From: DATAPD01 sp036265385
GTDB lineage: Bacteria > Acidobacteriota > Terriglobia > Terriglobales > Acidobacteriaceae
Assembly (NCBI GenBank): GCA_036265385.1
Contig: DATAPD010000009.1
Coordinates: forward strand, 59,535 to 123,534
Direction: 5' to 3'
Length of the DNA: 64,000 bases
A program made the translations under genes and the position numbers. Numbering within the stretch: the first letter of the stretch is position 1; every line of letters starts with the position of its first letter. Of the stretch, positions 23,117 to 32,442 are shown piece by piece. The notes beneath the pieces are model-generated. The model saw only the letters and a program-made list of their open reading frames with translations, was not told the DNA's origin and searched no databases.

Positions 23117-24472
23117 CTACGCGCTTGCCTTTTTCGCCCGAATGACTCGCGCCCGCGCCGCGCTGGCCAACTCCACACGGTTTCGACCGTCCGCTTTCGC
23201 CCGATACAGAGCTTTGTCCGCTGCCTGGATCACCTGATCAACTTCGCGCAAACGTGTGCTCGGCTCTGCGACTCCGATACTGACTGTCACGGAAAGATCG
23301 GTGCTGGCCCGCGTCAACCCCAAAGCAGAGTGCGCTTTCGGTGTCCGAGCGATGGGTTTCCGTCTATCGGAGTCGTCCGGTCTCGGCATTTTGCGGCGCT
23401 CAATTACTTCCCGGACACGGAATCGCGAGCTCTCGATCACCCGGCGCAGCAATTCAAGATCTTCAAGCGCATCTTTGGCGGATCGTCCTTCGAACAAAAT
23501 GGCGAACTCCTCTCCGCCACAACGGAATGCCTTCCCGCCTCCGGTCACGCGCGCCAAGCGGGACGCCACCATGCGCAGAACTTCGTCACCGGTGTCGTGG
23601 CCGTAGGTATCATTGAAACTCTTGAAGTGATCGATATCAACGATTGCGATTGCGTAGGGACCCTCGAACGACGCGAGGGTTTCGTTGAACGCGCGGCGAC
23701 CGGGTAGAGTCGTGAGCTCATCGTGGTACGCCATTACATAAGAGGTTTCGACCACTGATGCGACGAGCGTCAGTCCTGCAGCCGCCATATACCCATCGGC
23801 CAGGCGTCCAATTCCGCCATAGTGAAATGAGAGAAATACGGCAACCAGTGTCCAAAGAAAGCCCGTCTCGACAGGTTTGCCAGTGCGTACAAAGCGAACC
23901 GCAAAGTATGCAGCCACAACTAACATTGCGACGATGGCCAAGTGCGGAATTCGGGCCCAATGGAATGCTGATCGTCCGAAGATCGCCACGCCAAGAATTC
24001 CAGGCGCATCAGGAATGCTTGGACGGCACACTAGCGTGACGATAACTGCCTGCACCAAGATAATCCCTAGTCGGGGCCCCAATGCTGGCACCTTCCAGCC
24101 TCGCTCTCTCATGCGCGAAAACACGACAAGGTTCAAAGGAACTAAGAATGACAGATATTCAAACGCCGTTCGCCCGGGACCCAGCGCCGTTGTTCCTTCA
24201 GCGAAGAACTCCAGCGCCCGATGCGCGAGCACCAATATAAGTAGAGAGAAAAAAACACGCGTTGATCGGAAGCGAGCCGCAAGAAGCAGTCCTGCCAGGA
24301 ATACCGCATAGTAGGCCGAAGCGATTGCGCCCGCAGAAATCGAGAGCATCTCCGAATGCAGCAACAACGCTGACACAGCCAGCACGGCGCCTGCTGGAAA
24401 GACAATCGGTTTCCAATTGTCGCGATTGAGCAAGGCTTCACCTTGCGCCTCACAACGAACGAACCAGCGCAA
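23117..24472 (-). CDS. Membrane diguanylate cyclase (GGDEF)
   Basis: A 451-residue protein with about 7-8 N-terminal hydrophobic helices (to residue ~245) and a C-terminal GGDEF domain. The active site is intact: ELTTLPGRRAFN, VDIDHFKSFNDTYGHDTGDE and CGGEEFAIL (the GGEEF variant). It makes cyclic di-GMP from two GTP; the membrane region probably senses an unknown signal. A charged insert (REVIERRKMPRPDDSDRRK) interrupts the cyclase domain before the final VTVSIGVAEP strand. No RxxD inhibitory site is obvious before the motif. Confidence 0.92.
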   Translation of the reverse strand: MRWFVRCEAQGEALLNRDNWKPIVFPAGAVLAVSALLLHSEMLSISAGAIASAYYAVFLAGLLLAARFRSTRVFFSLLILVLAHRALEFFAEGTTALGPGRTAFEYLSFLVPLNLVVFSRMRERGWKVPALGPRLGIILVQAVIVTLVCRPSIPDAPGILGVAIFGRSAFHWARIPHLAIVAMLVVAAYFAVRFVRTGKPVETGFLWTLVAVFLSFHYGGIGRLADGYMAAAGLTLVASVVETSYVMAYHDELTTLPGRRAFNETLASFEGPYAIAIVDIDHFKSFNDTYGHDTGDEVLRMVASRLARVTGGGKAFRCGGEEFAILFEGRSAKDALEDLELLRRVIESSRFRVREVIERRKMPRPDDSDRRKPIARTPKAHSALGLTRASTDLSVTVSIGVAEPSTRLREVDQVIQAADKALYRAKADGRNRVELASAARARVIRAKKASA

Positions 24473-24590
24473 CTTTGATTATCTGCCCCGCGCGAGCCTT
24501 TGTTATTGCCGTTCCGGGTACTCTGGACTTTGGTAATTAAGCGTCGGAATTCGCAAAACCGCTCAAACGGCCGCTACAACCAGAGGTGTT

Positions 24591-27098
24591 ATGGTTAGTG
24601 TGCCGCATAGTATGGCTGCACTCTCCGACAGCACGGTCCTTCGCAAGATTGAGCGCCAGCCCAAGAGCACAGCCAGCTACAAACAACTCGTTCGCGAGTT
24701 AGGCTTGCATGGTGACGAGCGAAAACAACTATCCAGCCTGCTCGATTCTCTCGTTCGCCAAGGCGCCTTGCAGGAACTTCAGTCTGGCCGCTACGCGTTG
24801 CCTCAAGCTAATACCGGTAAGAACGCGCTAGTGGGACGCCTCAGCATGCATCGTGATGGTTTCGGATTCGTAACGCCGGATGCTAAACCTCTGTCGCCGA
24901 CCCTTAAATCGCGTGTCACCGGTGACGTTTTCATCCCGCCTCCATTCATTGGCGCAGCCATGCATGGCGACCGCGTGTTAGTCGAAGTTACTTCCGTTCG
25001 CGATGATGGCCGCGCGGAAGGCCGGATCGTACGACCGATGACTCGCGCGCACCCAACAGTGGTTGGCATCTTCCACTATGGCAGTCGTAGGAACTACGTC
25101 ACGCCCTTCGATCAGAAAATTGCGCAGGAGATCACCATTCCGCTCGGAATGGAAATGCCCGATTCAGAACCACTCGATACAAAAGCTTCCGGATCTCGAA
25201 AGCCACAGCATCGCGTGTTGGGCGAAGAAGTCGCGCGCCGACGTGAATGGCGCGATCTGGAAGGGCTTGTTGTAGACGTTGAGATTACCGATTGGCCAAC
25301 GGCTACCCAGAATCCACGCGGCCGCGTGATCGAAATCCTTGGCGATGAGAACGACTTCGGTGTTGACGTCGAGATCGTGATCCGCAAGTTTCATCTCCCG
25401 CACCGGTTTCCGGCCGAGGTCATTGAGCAAGCTCAGGATGTTTCGTCGACCATCGATGCGGACGAACTACGAGCACGACGCGATTACCGCGATCTCCCGA
25501 TTGTCACTATCGACGGTGAAACCGCGCGCGACTTCGACGACGCCGTTCTGGTTCGTACCCTCGCCAACGGCAACTACGAGCTGCAGGTCCACATTGCTGA
25601 CGTCGCTCACTATGTAACAGAGGACTCTCCCATCGACGAGGAAGCTCGTCTGCGCGGCACGAGCGTCTACTTCCCGGATCGCGCTGTGCCGATGCTGCCT
25701 CTCGAACTCTCGACTGACATTTGCAGTTTGCGCCCTCATGTAGACCGTCTTGTGCTTTCCTGCACCATGGAAATCGACCGTCGCGGGGAGAATCTTGGCT
25801 ATGAAATTAATGAGGGCGTGATCCGCTCGGCCGAGCGAATGACTTACACGGCGGTAAACGCGATTGTCGAAGGCGACCCCGCGATCTGCCAACGCTATGC
25901 GCCACTCGTAGAGAACTTCGAGCGCATGCGAGACTTGGCGATCATCCTTAACCGCAAGCGCGAGCGACGCGGCTCGATTGATTTCGATTTACCTGAACCG
26001 GTGATCGAATTTGACGAACATGGACTCGTCAAGAACATCACGCGCTCGGAACGCAACATCGCGCATCGGTTAATAGAAGAGTTCATGCTTTCGGCAAACG
26101 AGACCGTCGCACACTACCTTGAGAATAAGCGAATCGCATCGCTTTTCCGTATTCACGAGAAACCGGATGCCAAACGTGTTTACGACTTCGAAACAATCGC
26201 CGCGCGGTTTGGATACTCACTGGGTGTAGGCTCCTTGCCGGTTCACCGCGTGCAAACGAAAGCCGATCGCCGTGCGAGCTACGGGACGGGGAAACGCGCC
26301 CGTACGATCGAAGTCCCGGAAGAAGTTCACATCACGCCGCGCATGTATCAGAAATTGACGGAGAAGATTGCCGGCAAGCCCGAGGAAAGGATCCTTTCGT
26401 TCTTGATGCTGCGCTCTCTCAAGCAGGCGCGGTATTCAGAAGAGAATCTCGGACACTTTGCCCTCGCCGCGTCAACGTACACTCACTTCACTTCACCGAT
26501 TCGGCGTTATCCAGACCTCATTGTTCACCGGATATTGAAAGATGTTTTGCATCAATCCGCAGAAAAAACGGAGAGTGCTGTCCCGGTCGGTACTGCGTCA
26601 ATTTCAACTCAGCAGCAACCGCCGTCCCCATGGTCGAAACGACGTGATCGCGAAGGGCACCGGGATGCACTCGTTCCCGTCGCCGGCCCCATCCCGCTTA
26701 CAGAACTGCATGCGATCGCGGAAGAATCGTCTCAATCCGAACGTCGCGCCGATGAAGCCGAGCGCGCCCTGATGGAATGGAAAAAAGTGAAGTTCATGCA
26801 AGATCGCATCGGCGAGGATTTCGATGGTCTGATCATCAGCGTCACCAAGTTCGGTTTTTTCGTCGAATTGACCGACCTCTTCATCGAAGGACTCGTCCCA
26901 CTGGCGTCGCTGTCCGGTGACCATTTCACATTCCATGAGAACACTCGCGAAATCATCGGGCAGCGAACACGGAAAACGTATCGTCTAGGAGAGCGCATTC
27001 GCGTGTTAGCAGATCGGATCGATCCGGTAGAAAGAAAGATTCAATTCGCGGTGTTCGAAGAAGCTCCGCCTCTGAAACCGAAAAAGAAAAAGCGGTGA
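24591..27098 (+). CDS. rnr: Ribonuclease R
   Basis: An 835-residue 3'-5' exoribonuclease that degrades structured RNA and takes part in RNA quality control. Visible parts are an N-terminal winged helix (LVRELGLHGDERKQLSSLLD), cold-shock domains (VGRLSMHRDGFGFV), and the RNB catalytic domain with TIDGETARDFDDAV (active-site aspartates) and YTHFTSPIRRYPDLIVHRIL. The C terminus has an S1 domain (ISVTKFGFFVELTDLFIEGL) and a basic tail (KPKKKKR). A polar insert around residues 655-700 separates the RNB and S1 parts. AGAGGTG precedes the start. Confidence 0.96.
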   Translation: MVSVPHSMAALSDSTVLRKIERQPKSTASYKQLVRELGLHGDERKQLSSLLDSLVRQGALQELQSGRYALPQANTGKNALVGRLSMHRDGFGFVTPDAKPLSPTLKSRVTGDVFIPPPFIGAAMHGDRVLVEVTSVRDDGRAEGRIVRPMTRAHPTVVGIFHYGSRRNYVTPFDQKIAQEITIPLGMEMPDSEPLDTKASGSRKPQHRVLGEEVARRREWRDLEGLVVDVEITDWPTATQNPRGRVIEILGDENDFGVDVEIVIRKFHLPHRFPAEVIEQAQDVSSTIDADELRARRDYRDLPIVTIDGETARDFDDAVLVRTLANGNYELQVHIADVAHYVTEDSPIDEEARLRGTSVYFPDRAVPMLPLELSTDICSLRPHVDRLVLSCTMEIDRRGENLGYEINEGVIRSAERMTYTAVNAIVEGDPAICQRYAPLVENFERMRDLAIILNRKRERRGSIDFDLPEPVIEFDEHGLVKNITRSERNIAHRLIEEFMLSANETVAHYLENKRIASLFRIHEKPDAKRVYDFETIAARFGYSLGVGSLPVHRVQTKADRRASYGTGKRARTIEVPEEVHITPRMYQKLTEKIAGKPEERILSFLMLRSLKQARYSEENLGHFALAASTYTHFTSPIRRYPDLIVHRILKDVLHQSAEKTESAVPVGTASISTQQQPPSPWSKRRDREGHRDALVPVAGPIPLTELHAIAEESSQSERRADEAERALMEWKKVKFMQDRIGEDFDGLIISVTKFGFFVELTDLFIEGLVPLASLSGDHFTFHENTREIIGQRTRKTYRLGERIRVLADRIDPVERKIQFAVFEEAPPLKPKKKKR

Positions 27099-27197
27099 CA
27101 GTGGACTCCTGTCCGTGCGGGGTGACCTGCTCTGCGTATGGTGTAAAATTGTTAGTCAGACCCCATCGCGGCGCTCAAGTGCTGCGATTCCTTCCGT

Positions 27198-27274
27198 CGG
27201 GACGTGGCTCAGCCTGGTAGAGCACTCGCTTGGGGTGCGAGGGGTCGGCAGTTCAAATCTGCCCGTCCCGACCA
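27198..27274 (+). tRNA. tRNA-Pro (GGG)
   Basis: A 77-nt cloverleaf: acceptor CGGGACG pairs with CGTCCCG, anticodon stem CTCGC/GCGAG with loop TTGGGGT gives anticodon GGG, the T-loop is GTTCAAAT, and ACCA is encoded. It lies about 100 bp after rnr. Confidence 0.96.
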
Positions 27275-27412
27275 ATTTCTTGGCCCTACGTTTTCATGAG
27301 CTTGGAACGACATCCATCCACCCTTTGGAACCGCGCCTCCAATACCTGTGCGAATTGCCGCCCGTTATCAGAAATCGTCCTCGACGGTTTCCGGCACTGA
27401 TATGCTCCACAA

Positions 27413-27823
27413 ATGGTGGACGGGGAACAAAGGACACAAACAACGCGTCAAGCCAGGCTCCGCAACTCAACGACGGTCTTTCTGGTCGGAAACATCGAGC
27501 CCACAATGGAGTGGTACAAGCAACTCGGGTTCGAATGTGACTACTATCCGCCCGGATTTGCGATATTGCGTCGCGATGGCATCGAGATATTCCTTCAGCA
27601 ACAGCCCGGATATGTGCCGCCGGAGGATCCGGGACGGAGCAAGCGTCATGCCTGGAACGTGTACATCGTCACCGATGACGTGAAGGCGCTGTACGCAGAG
27701 TACTCGGCACTGCCGGGAGTGAAGATCTCGCGTCAGCTTTGCCCGCAGGAGTACGGGATGATGGAGTTCGACGTGATGGATCTGAACGGACATCGGCTAG
27801 TGTTCGCGCAACCGATCCGGTAA
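27413..27823 (+). CDS. VOC (glyoxalase/bleomycin-resistance) family protein
   Basis: A 136-residue protein with the paired beta-alpha-beta-beta-beta modules of the vicinal oxygen chelate fold: TVFLVGNIEPTMEWYKQLGF, FAILRRDGIEIFLQQ, AWNVYIVTDDVKALYAEY and the closing FDVMDLNGHRLVFAQP. The substrate is unknown; relatives are glyoxalases, dioxygenases and antibiotic-binding proteins. The start might be internal, since the first ~18 residues are polar and unconserved in appearance. Confidence 0.82.
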   Translation: MVDGEQRTQTTRQARLRNSTTVFLVGNIEPTMEWYKQLGFECDYYPPGFAILRRDGIEIFLQQQPGYVPPEDPGRSKRHAWNVYIVTDDVKALYAEYSALPGVKISRQLCPQEYGMMEFDVMDLNGHRLVFAQPIR

Positions 27824-27972
27824 ACATGGTTGCGCATGCATCCGGCCGTCGGGATCAGAAAAGTTCGGAAATCGTCTGCTAGAGCCGACGAATCGTCCCA
27901 TAACACTAAATGAAGATGGATCCATCTAGGATCTGCCTGCCGGAACATCTCTTAGCAGCGGCCCGCGGGACT

Positions 27973-28239
27973 TTAGAGAGTCTCGCCTAACTTGATCAAC
28001 AGTTTCTTCAACTCAACGGCCTTTGCTTTCAGTTCCTCGGCGTCTGCGTCGGACACTGGAGGCCTCGATTTATAACGCTGGAACGAATCGTACGCCTTTC
28101 GTGCATTGAGTTGATTTCGCCGGATCTTATCTTCGTTGTTGGCCGAAAGAGCCACTTTGGCAAACGTCATGCCCGTTTCCAATTCGGTACGCAGAAAATC
28201 AAGCGAGACCGCTTGCGTGATATCGAATTGGTCACTCAT
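27973..28239 (-). CDS. Small helical protein of unknown function
   Basis: An 88-residue protein, entirely helical in appearance (LRTELETGMTFAKVALSANN; NARKAYDSFQRYKSRP; AEELKAKAVELKKLLIKLGE). It has no Cys and no signal peptide. The balanced, repetitive helix pattern suggests an all-helical bundle. It stands alone between the VOC gene and the glycan cluster. Confidence 0.65.
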   Translation of the reverse strand: MSDQFDITQAVSLDFLRTELETGMTFAKVALSANNEDKIRRNQLNARKAYDSFQRYKSRPPVSDADAEELKAKAVELKKLLIKLGETL

Positions 28240-28371
28240 GTGGAAAAGGCTACGCCCTTAGGCGCGCTACGACCATACAGAGGAACGAGTATGAAATGCC
28301 TCCCCGAAAACTGCAACTTATTGACGAGACGTGCTCTGCAGATCAGCGAATTTCAAGTACCAAAGCGCAAT

Positions 28372-29391
28372 TCAAGTTCGAGATGGAGCAGGAACAATCC
28401 CGAAGATTGCGTTCATGCCGTACGGTTCGAGATCGATCTCGGAAACGCATTTCCGATCAGCGATGTCGTAAAGCGCGATGTGCGTCGGCTTCATGACTCG
28501 TCCCTCATTCAGAATCGTTTTCACCCAGCGCACGTTTTCCTTATATTGCGTCTTACGTATACGCGTGAAGCCGACCCAGAATTTATCTCCGCCCAACGGA
28601 AGCAGTCCCCGACACCAGGCGGGAAGGATTTGCCTCGCGCCGTCAGAGATTTCTCGGAGATCGACGATTCGATCAAGAGCCAGAGTGTGGCGGTTCACGA
28701 TGATGATTTTGCCATCGACTGTCGTGAAGTAAATCGAATCCCCTTGCAAGATGCCGTCATGTGGCTTTTCAGTGGCGATGTCAATGCGCGCACGGGAACC
28801 GTTCATCGAAATCGCATCACGCTGATTGAAGCGTGTAACCCATAGCTCACCGTTCAAGTCGAATACGAAATTGGGATGTGAGCCGTGCGGTTTTGTCGTT
28901 TCGACTCTCCGATAATCAATGTCTTTGGAAAACCGCGCCCATGGATGTTCGCCAAGGACGTTGAATTCCTGCAGTACTTCGCCTGTCGGAGTGCACTTGA
29001 CCACCATGTCCAGACCAGTGCTTACAACCAGCAAATTACCATCGGGCGAGGGCGCGACGTGGTGTACGTCATTAAAGCTAGGAAGAGAGATATATCCCAC
29101 TTGTTCAAATTCCGGCACTCGATAAATCAAAACCTCGGTTCCGGTACACGTATAAAGAGTGTTACCAACCAGAGTTGGCGCATGGAAATTTATGGATGCT
29201 TTTTCATTGGCTCTGGCTTCAGGAGGCGTTGTGTATTCCACCCGGGTTAGAACGCTCCCGGTCTCGGTATCAACTTCGAGGATCAATGCACTTTCGTACC
29301 AGTGCCATTCTTCGGTCGGATTCTTCAAAAACGATTTTCGCTGTTTGCCGCCGAGAACGTACAAACTGGCCATGTGTTGTTCCAAGATCAC
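28372..29391 (-). CDS. Beta-propeller-like protein in glycan cluster
   Basis: A 339-residue protein with repeated four-stranded blades of the NHL/SMP-30 type (VHHVAPSPDGNLLVVSTGLD; NFVFDLNGELWVTRFNQRDA; HDGILQGDSIYFTTVDGKII). It has no signal peptide. An ATGA overlap joins it to the glycosyltransferase upstream, so it is probably made with it and may act in the same glycan pathway, for instance as a binding or lactonase-like protein. The exact family is not recognised. Confidence 0.65.
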   Translation of the reverse strand: MILEQHMASLYVLGGKQRKSFLKNPTEEWHWYESALILEVDTETGSVLTRVEYTTPPEARANEKASINFHAPTLVGNTLYTCTGTEVLIYRVPEFEQVGYISLPSFNDVHHVAPSPDGNLLVVSTGLDMVVKCTPTGEVLQEFNVLGEHPWARFSKDIDYRRVETTKPHGSHPNFVFDLNGELWVTRFNQRDAISMNGSRARIDIATEKPHDGILQGDSIYFTTVDGKIIIVNRHTLALDRIVDLREISDGARQILPAWCRGLLPLGGDKFWVGFTRIRKTQYKENVRWVKTILNEGRVMKPTHIALYDIADRKCVSEIDLEPYGMNAIFGIVPAPSRT

Positions 29392-30434
29392 GCGGCTTTC
29401 CGAGTTTTTCGGACCGGTTCGTGAAGGTTATGCTGGCCGGCACGAGCTACCCGGCGTGCTTCAACAATCCTACCCATCGCACGGTATGTGGAAAGCTTGC
29501 GTTGAAACCGGCGTTTTGAATTAAGAGTGAGCATCCACGACGAAAGATTTCTTACGACTCCCCAGTACATCCAGCGCGGGACACCTAAGAAGCAGGTGGT
29601 ACCGTTCGACCACCCGAAAGCGCGAATCGCAGACCTCCCGTCGTTGTAATACCAGGTTCTAAGAAAATCCTTCGTTGTGCGGTGAGGGTAGACGGGGTGG
29701 TGCACAATAGCATTCGGTGAATAGACGACTTTTTCCCCTCCGAGAATCAGCCTTTTGCCAAACTCAGTATCTTCGCAAGTAATTCCGCGCTGCCCACCTG
29801 AAAGGCCCAGATCAGTCCTAAACTTTCCATAGGTAGAGAAGACCTTTTTGCGAAATGAGAAATTCGCGCCCAAGGGTGGTATTTCAATTTCTTTCCACTC
29901 GTCTCCTAAATCGAAATGAACGACGGCTTGCTGGTCTTGCATTTCCAACCAATCCGGCTTCGGCTGAAGCCAGTCCGGGATTACCCGGCCCGCCAGCGCA
30001 GCGCAATGGTATTCATCGAAGCCCCGCTTCACGTTCGCCAACCATTCGGGATCCACAATGACGTCGTCATCCGTGAATGCCACGATGTCGCCTTTTGCCG
30101 CCGTAATGCCGGCGTTCCGCGCCCACGAGAGGCCCTGCCGTTCCTCGAACACGTAGCGCACTGCGAAAGGGGAGGTACGCGCGAACTCCTCCACAATCGC
30201 TCGTGTGTTGTCAGTCGAATGGTTATCGACAATGATCAGTTCCCAGCTCACGCCAGGTGGAAGTACAAGTTCCGTGAAACTTAAGAGCGTTTTGCCCAGA
30301 GATGCAGCTCGATTGAAGGTGCAGAGCACCACACTAATTTGAGGGCTATTCACTGCAGAAGTCAGCACATCGCACGCCCGAATCGGGAGCCCATGCACTG
30401 AGCGATTGGACCCCATAGAGGCCTGAAGGTGCAT
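29388..30434 (-). CDS. Family 2 glycosyltransferase
   Basis: A 348-residue GT-A enzyme. ISVVLCTFNRAASLGKTLLS opens the nucleotide-sugar fold, IIVDNHSTDNT follows, and TDDDVIVDPEWL holds the metal-binding DxD. GLSGGQRGITCEDTEFGKRL carries the likely acceptor-site ED. It transfers a sugar to a lipid- or glycan-linked acceptor at the inner face of the membrane. A short hydrophobic stretch near residue 290 may attach it to the membrane. It overlaps the propeller gene by 4 bp and lies 111 bp downstream of the flippase. Confidence 0.88.
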   Translation of the reverse strand: MHLQASMGSNRSVHGLPIRACDVLTSAVNSPQISVVLCTFNRAASLGKTLLSFTELVLPPGVSWELIIVDNHSTDNTRAIVEEFARTSPFAVRYVFEERQGLSWARNAGITAAKGDIVAFTDDDVIVDPEWLANVKRGFDEYHCAALAGRVIPDWLQPKPDWLEMQDQQAVVHFDLGDEWKEIEIPPLGANFSFRKKVFSTYGKFRTDLGLSGGQRGITCEDTEFGKRLILGGEKVVYSPNAIVHHPVYPHRTTKDFLRTWYYNDGRSAIRAFGWSNGTTCFLGVPRWMYWGVVRNLSSWMLTLNSKRRFQRKLSTYRAMGRIVEARRVARAGQHNLHEPVRKTRKAA

Positions 30435-30545
30435 GGTTCCTTTGAACTGGCCCGAGTTTAGCCCATCGAAAACCTTCCTGCAATCGGGTGAAATCCCGTG
30501 TCCAACATGGGCGCAACTTGATATTCAGAACCGCCAGAGAACGAA

Positions 30546-32093
30546 TCATGTCTGGAGAAGGCTCTTTTGTTTCTTTTCCTTGCGTGCTTGGCGAAAGCGT
30601 TGTGCTGCCCCAACAAATGCCATCACGCGAGCCCTGTGTCCCAGGTAGACCGTACCGCAGTATGCGATGGCTCCGACTGCAACTTCGAGAATCAATCGAG
30701 CTATCAACGGAATGGTATGGGGAACGGCCACCTTGATAGCGACGACTAGCAAAACCATGGCAATTGTTCCGTCCAATGCCGGCCGCAAAGCCTGAAAATA
30801 TTCGCGGAATGTCATCCCAATCGTTTTGAACGTCTTTATGCAAAGCGGTATCGCCACGAATGGGTAACCCACTACCCACCCATAGGCAATTCCAGTCACT
30901 CCCCAACGGCTGCCGATGTAGAACGCCACAGGCAGAAAGCAGAGAGCGGCGAGATCGTTCCACATCACAAAGCGCGGGTTGCCGATGGCGGTCAGGACTC
31001 GGCTCAAAACCGGAACAATAGAACGGATCGCTACGAATATCGAGAGCACTTCCAAAGGCGCGATTACGCCGACCCACTTCTTTCCGAGGGCCAAGGGAAT
31101 CAGTTCGCGTGCCACCAAACCAAGCCCAATAGTTGTGGGGAAAGTCGCCAGCGCTAAGCCTTCTGTCAATGTCCGAACATAACGGCGCAGGGCAACGAAA
31201 TCGTGCTGCAGGGCCGCAAAATAAGACGGCAAAACAATTGTCACAAGAGACGTGACCTTTTCCAGCGGAACATAAGCAAGATTCCAAGCCATCGCGTAGA
31301 TACCCAACGCGGATCTACCTAGAACTCTTCCCGCAGTGACGTTATCCAAGCGCTCGTAAGAGTTAAGCGCCACGATCGACACAAGAACGTGCCATCCAAA
31401 TTTCAGGGGCTCCCGGATGTCATTGAGAACCGGCTTGGCAAAATGAACGGGTTGTCGCCGGATAACCAGAGCACATCGGACAGCCGTCCCTATGACATTT
31501 CCCCAGACCAGCGCCCAATATCCATAACCCATGTAAGCCATGGCCAAGGTGACGATCGCGGCCACAATGGAACGAGTCGCTTCGTACAAGGCCAACACCG
31601 GGAATTGCATGTCCCTGGCAAGGAGACCATCCGACACAGCGCGCATTCCCTGCGGCAAGACTGCGATACAACTGACGATCACTACCGGAGCAAGGCCCGG
31701 AGAGCGGAAAAACAATTCGACGGGTTTTGCGAGCAGGCACGCGAGACCAAAACAGACCAGGCTCAGGATTGCCGTGACGGACTGGAGTTGCGCCAGTTGA
31801 TTCTCTGTCAAATCCCGCAACGTCACGACGGTTCTTGGAATGCCGAAGTCGGTAATAAAACGAAGGTAGGGAACGAGAACGACCGCCATCCCGACGATGC
31901 CAAAGTCAGCTGGAGTCAGCAGTCTGACAACGATGAGCAGCGACGCCCAAGTCAGGATTTGGCTGGTCCAATCCGCAGCCGCGCGCCAAGCCAAACTCCG
32001 GGCCAACGAATGGTCCATTTTCCGCAGCGTTTGGTAGTCAGTTTTCGGAGCCGCCACTGGGTTTTCAGGGGGGGCGGATTGCTGCGGATCCAA
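30546..32093 (-). CDS. Oligosaccharide flippase / lipopolysaccharide biosynthesis protein (Wzx/WzxC-like)
   Basis: A 515-residue inner-membrane protein with about 12-14 hydrophobic helices and an N-terminal RSLAWRAAADWTSQILTW segment typical of the MOP-superfamily polysaccharide exporters. YLRFITDFGIPRTVVTL and YERLDNVTAGRVLGRSALGI are characteristic. It flips lipid-linked saccharide units to the periplasmic side. The start is TTG at 32093, preceded by GAAAGGAAGC. It heads the minus-strand glycan operon with the glycosyltransferase and propeller genes. Confidence 0.88.
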   Translation of the reverse strand: MDPQQSAPPENPVAAPKTDYQTLRKMDHSLARSLAWRAAADWTSQILTWASLLIVVRLLTPADFGIVGMAVVLVPYLRFITDFGIPRTVVTLRDLTENQLAQLQSVTAILSLVCFGLACLLAKPVELFFRSPGLAPVVIVSCIAVLPQGMRAVSDGLLARDMQFPVLALYEATRSIVAAIVTLAMAYMGYGYWALVWGNVIGTAVRCALVIRRQPVHFAKPVLNDIREPLKFGWHVLVSIVALNSYERLDNVTAGRVLGRSALGIYAMAWNLAYVPLEKVTSLVTIVLPSYFAALQHDFVALRRYVRTLTEGLALATFPTTIGLGLVARELIPLALGKKWVGVIAPLEVLSIFVAIRSIVPVLSRVLTAIGNPRFVMWNDLAALCFLPVAFYIGSRWGVTGIAYGWVVGYPFVAIPLCIKTFKTIGMTFREYFQALRPALDGTIAMVLLVVAIKVAVPHTIPLIARLILEVAVGAIAYCGTVYLGHRARVMAFVGAAQRFRQARKEKKQKSLLQT

Positions 32094-32442
32094 TATGCTT
32101 CCTTTCGCTGTTCTTAGTTAGGAATTGGATAATTCGAGTTCGAACGAGGGAAACAAATCTCTCCGACCTGGAGAGCTGTCTCGTCTTTAGTCGCGAACAA
32201 AGCCCGACATCGGGACTTGTTCTCCTAGCCTAGACATAATCGCATTTTCTTGGCGCGACATCGATATCGGTGTCATTGCGCTCATAATACAGTGAAGACC
32301 TGAGGATGTGTCGTTATTGCGTGTGCAATCCCCTGCACATCTGGCGGCTGAAAAGCATTGGCCAACACCTGTCCGCGAAATCTCCGTAAAAAGGGATCTC
32401 TCGATATTCGAAGTCGAGGTACAATCCCGGCGGGGCGTGTTC
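32094..32442. other. Intergenic region between divergent flippase and sulfotransferase genes
   Basis: I see no gene here except possible N-terminal extensions of the sulfotransferase frame (GTG at 32308). A CCCGA/TCGGG hairpin lies at 32203-32214 and an 18-bp near-palindrome at 32257-32274. The promoters of both flanking units should lie here. Confidence 0.5.
32257..32274. promoter_or_regulatory. 18-bp near-palindrome (candidate operator)
   Basis: GACATCGATATCGGTGTC is symmetric except for one mismatched pair and sits between divergent genes. It would fit a dimeric regulator site; there is no further support. Confidence 0.3.

Noticed and set aside
28111..28845. 244-codon plus-strand frame
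   Set aside because: Antisense to the small helical gene and the propeller gene; composition is not protein-like.
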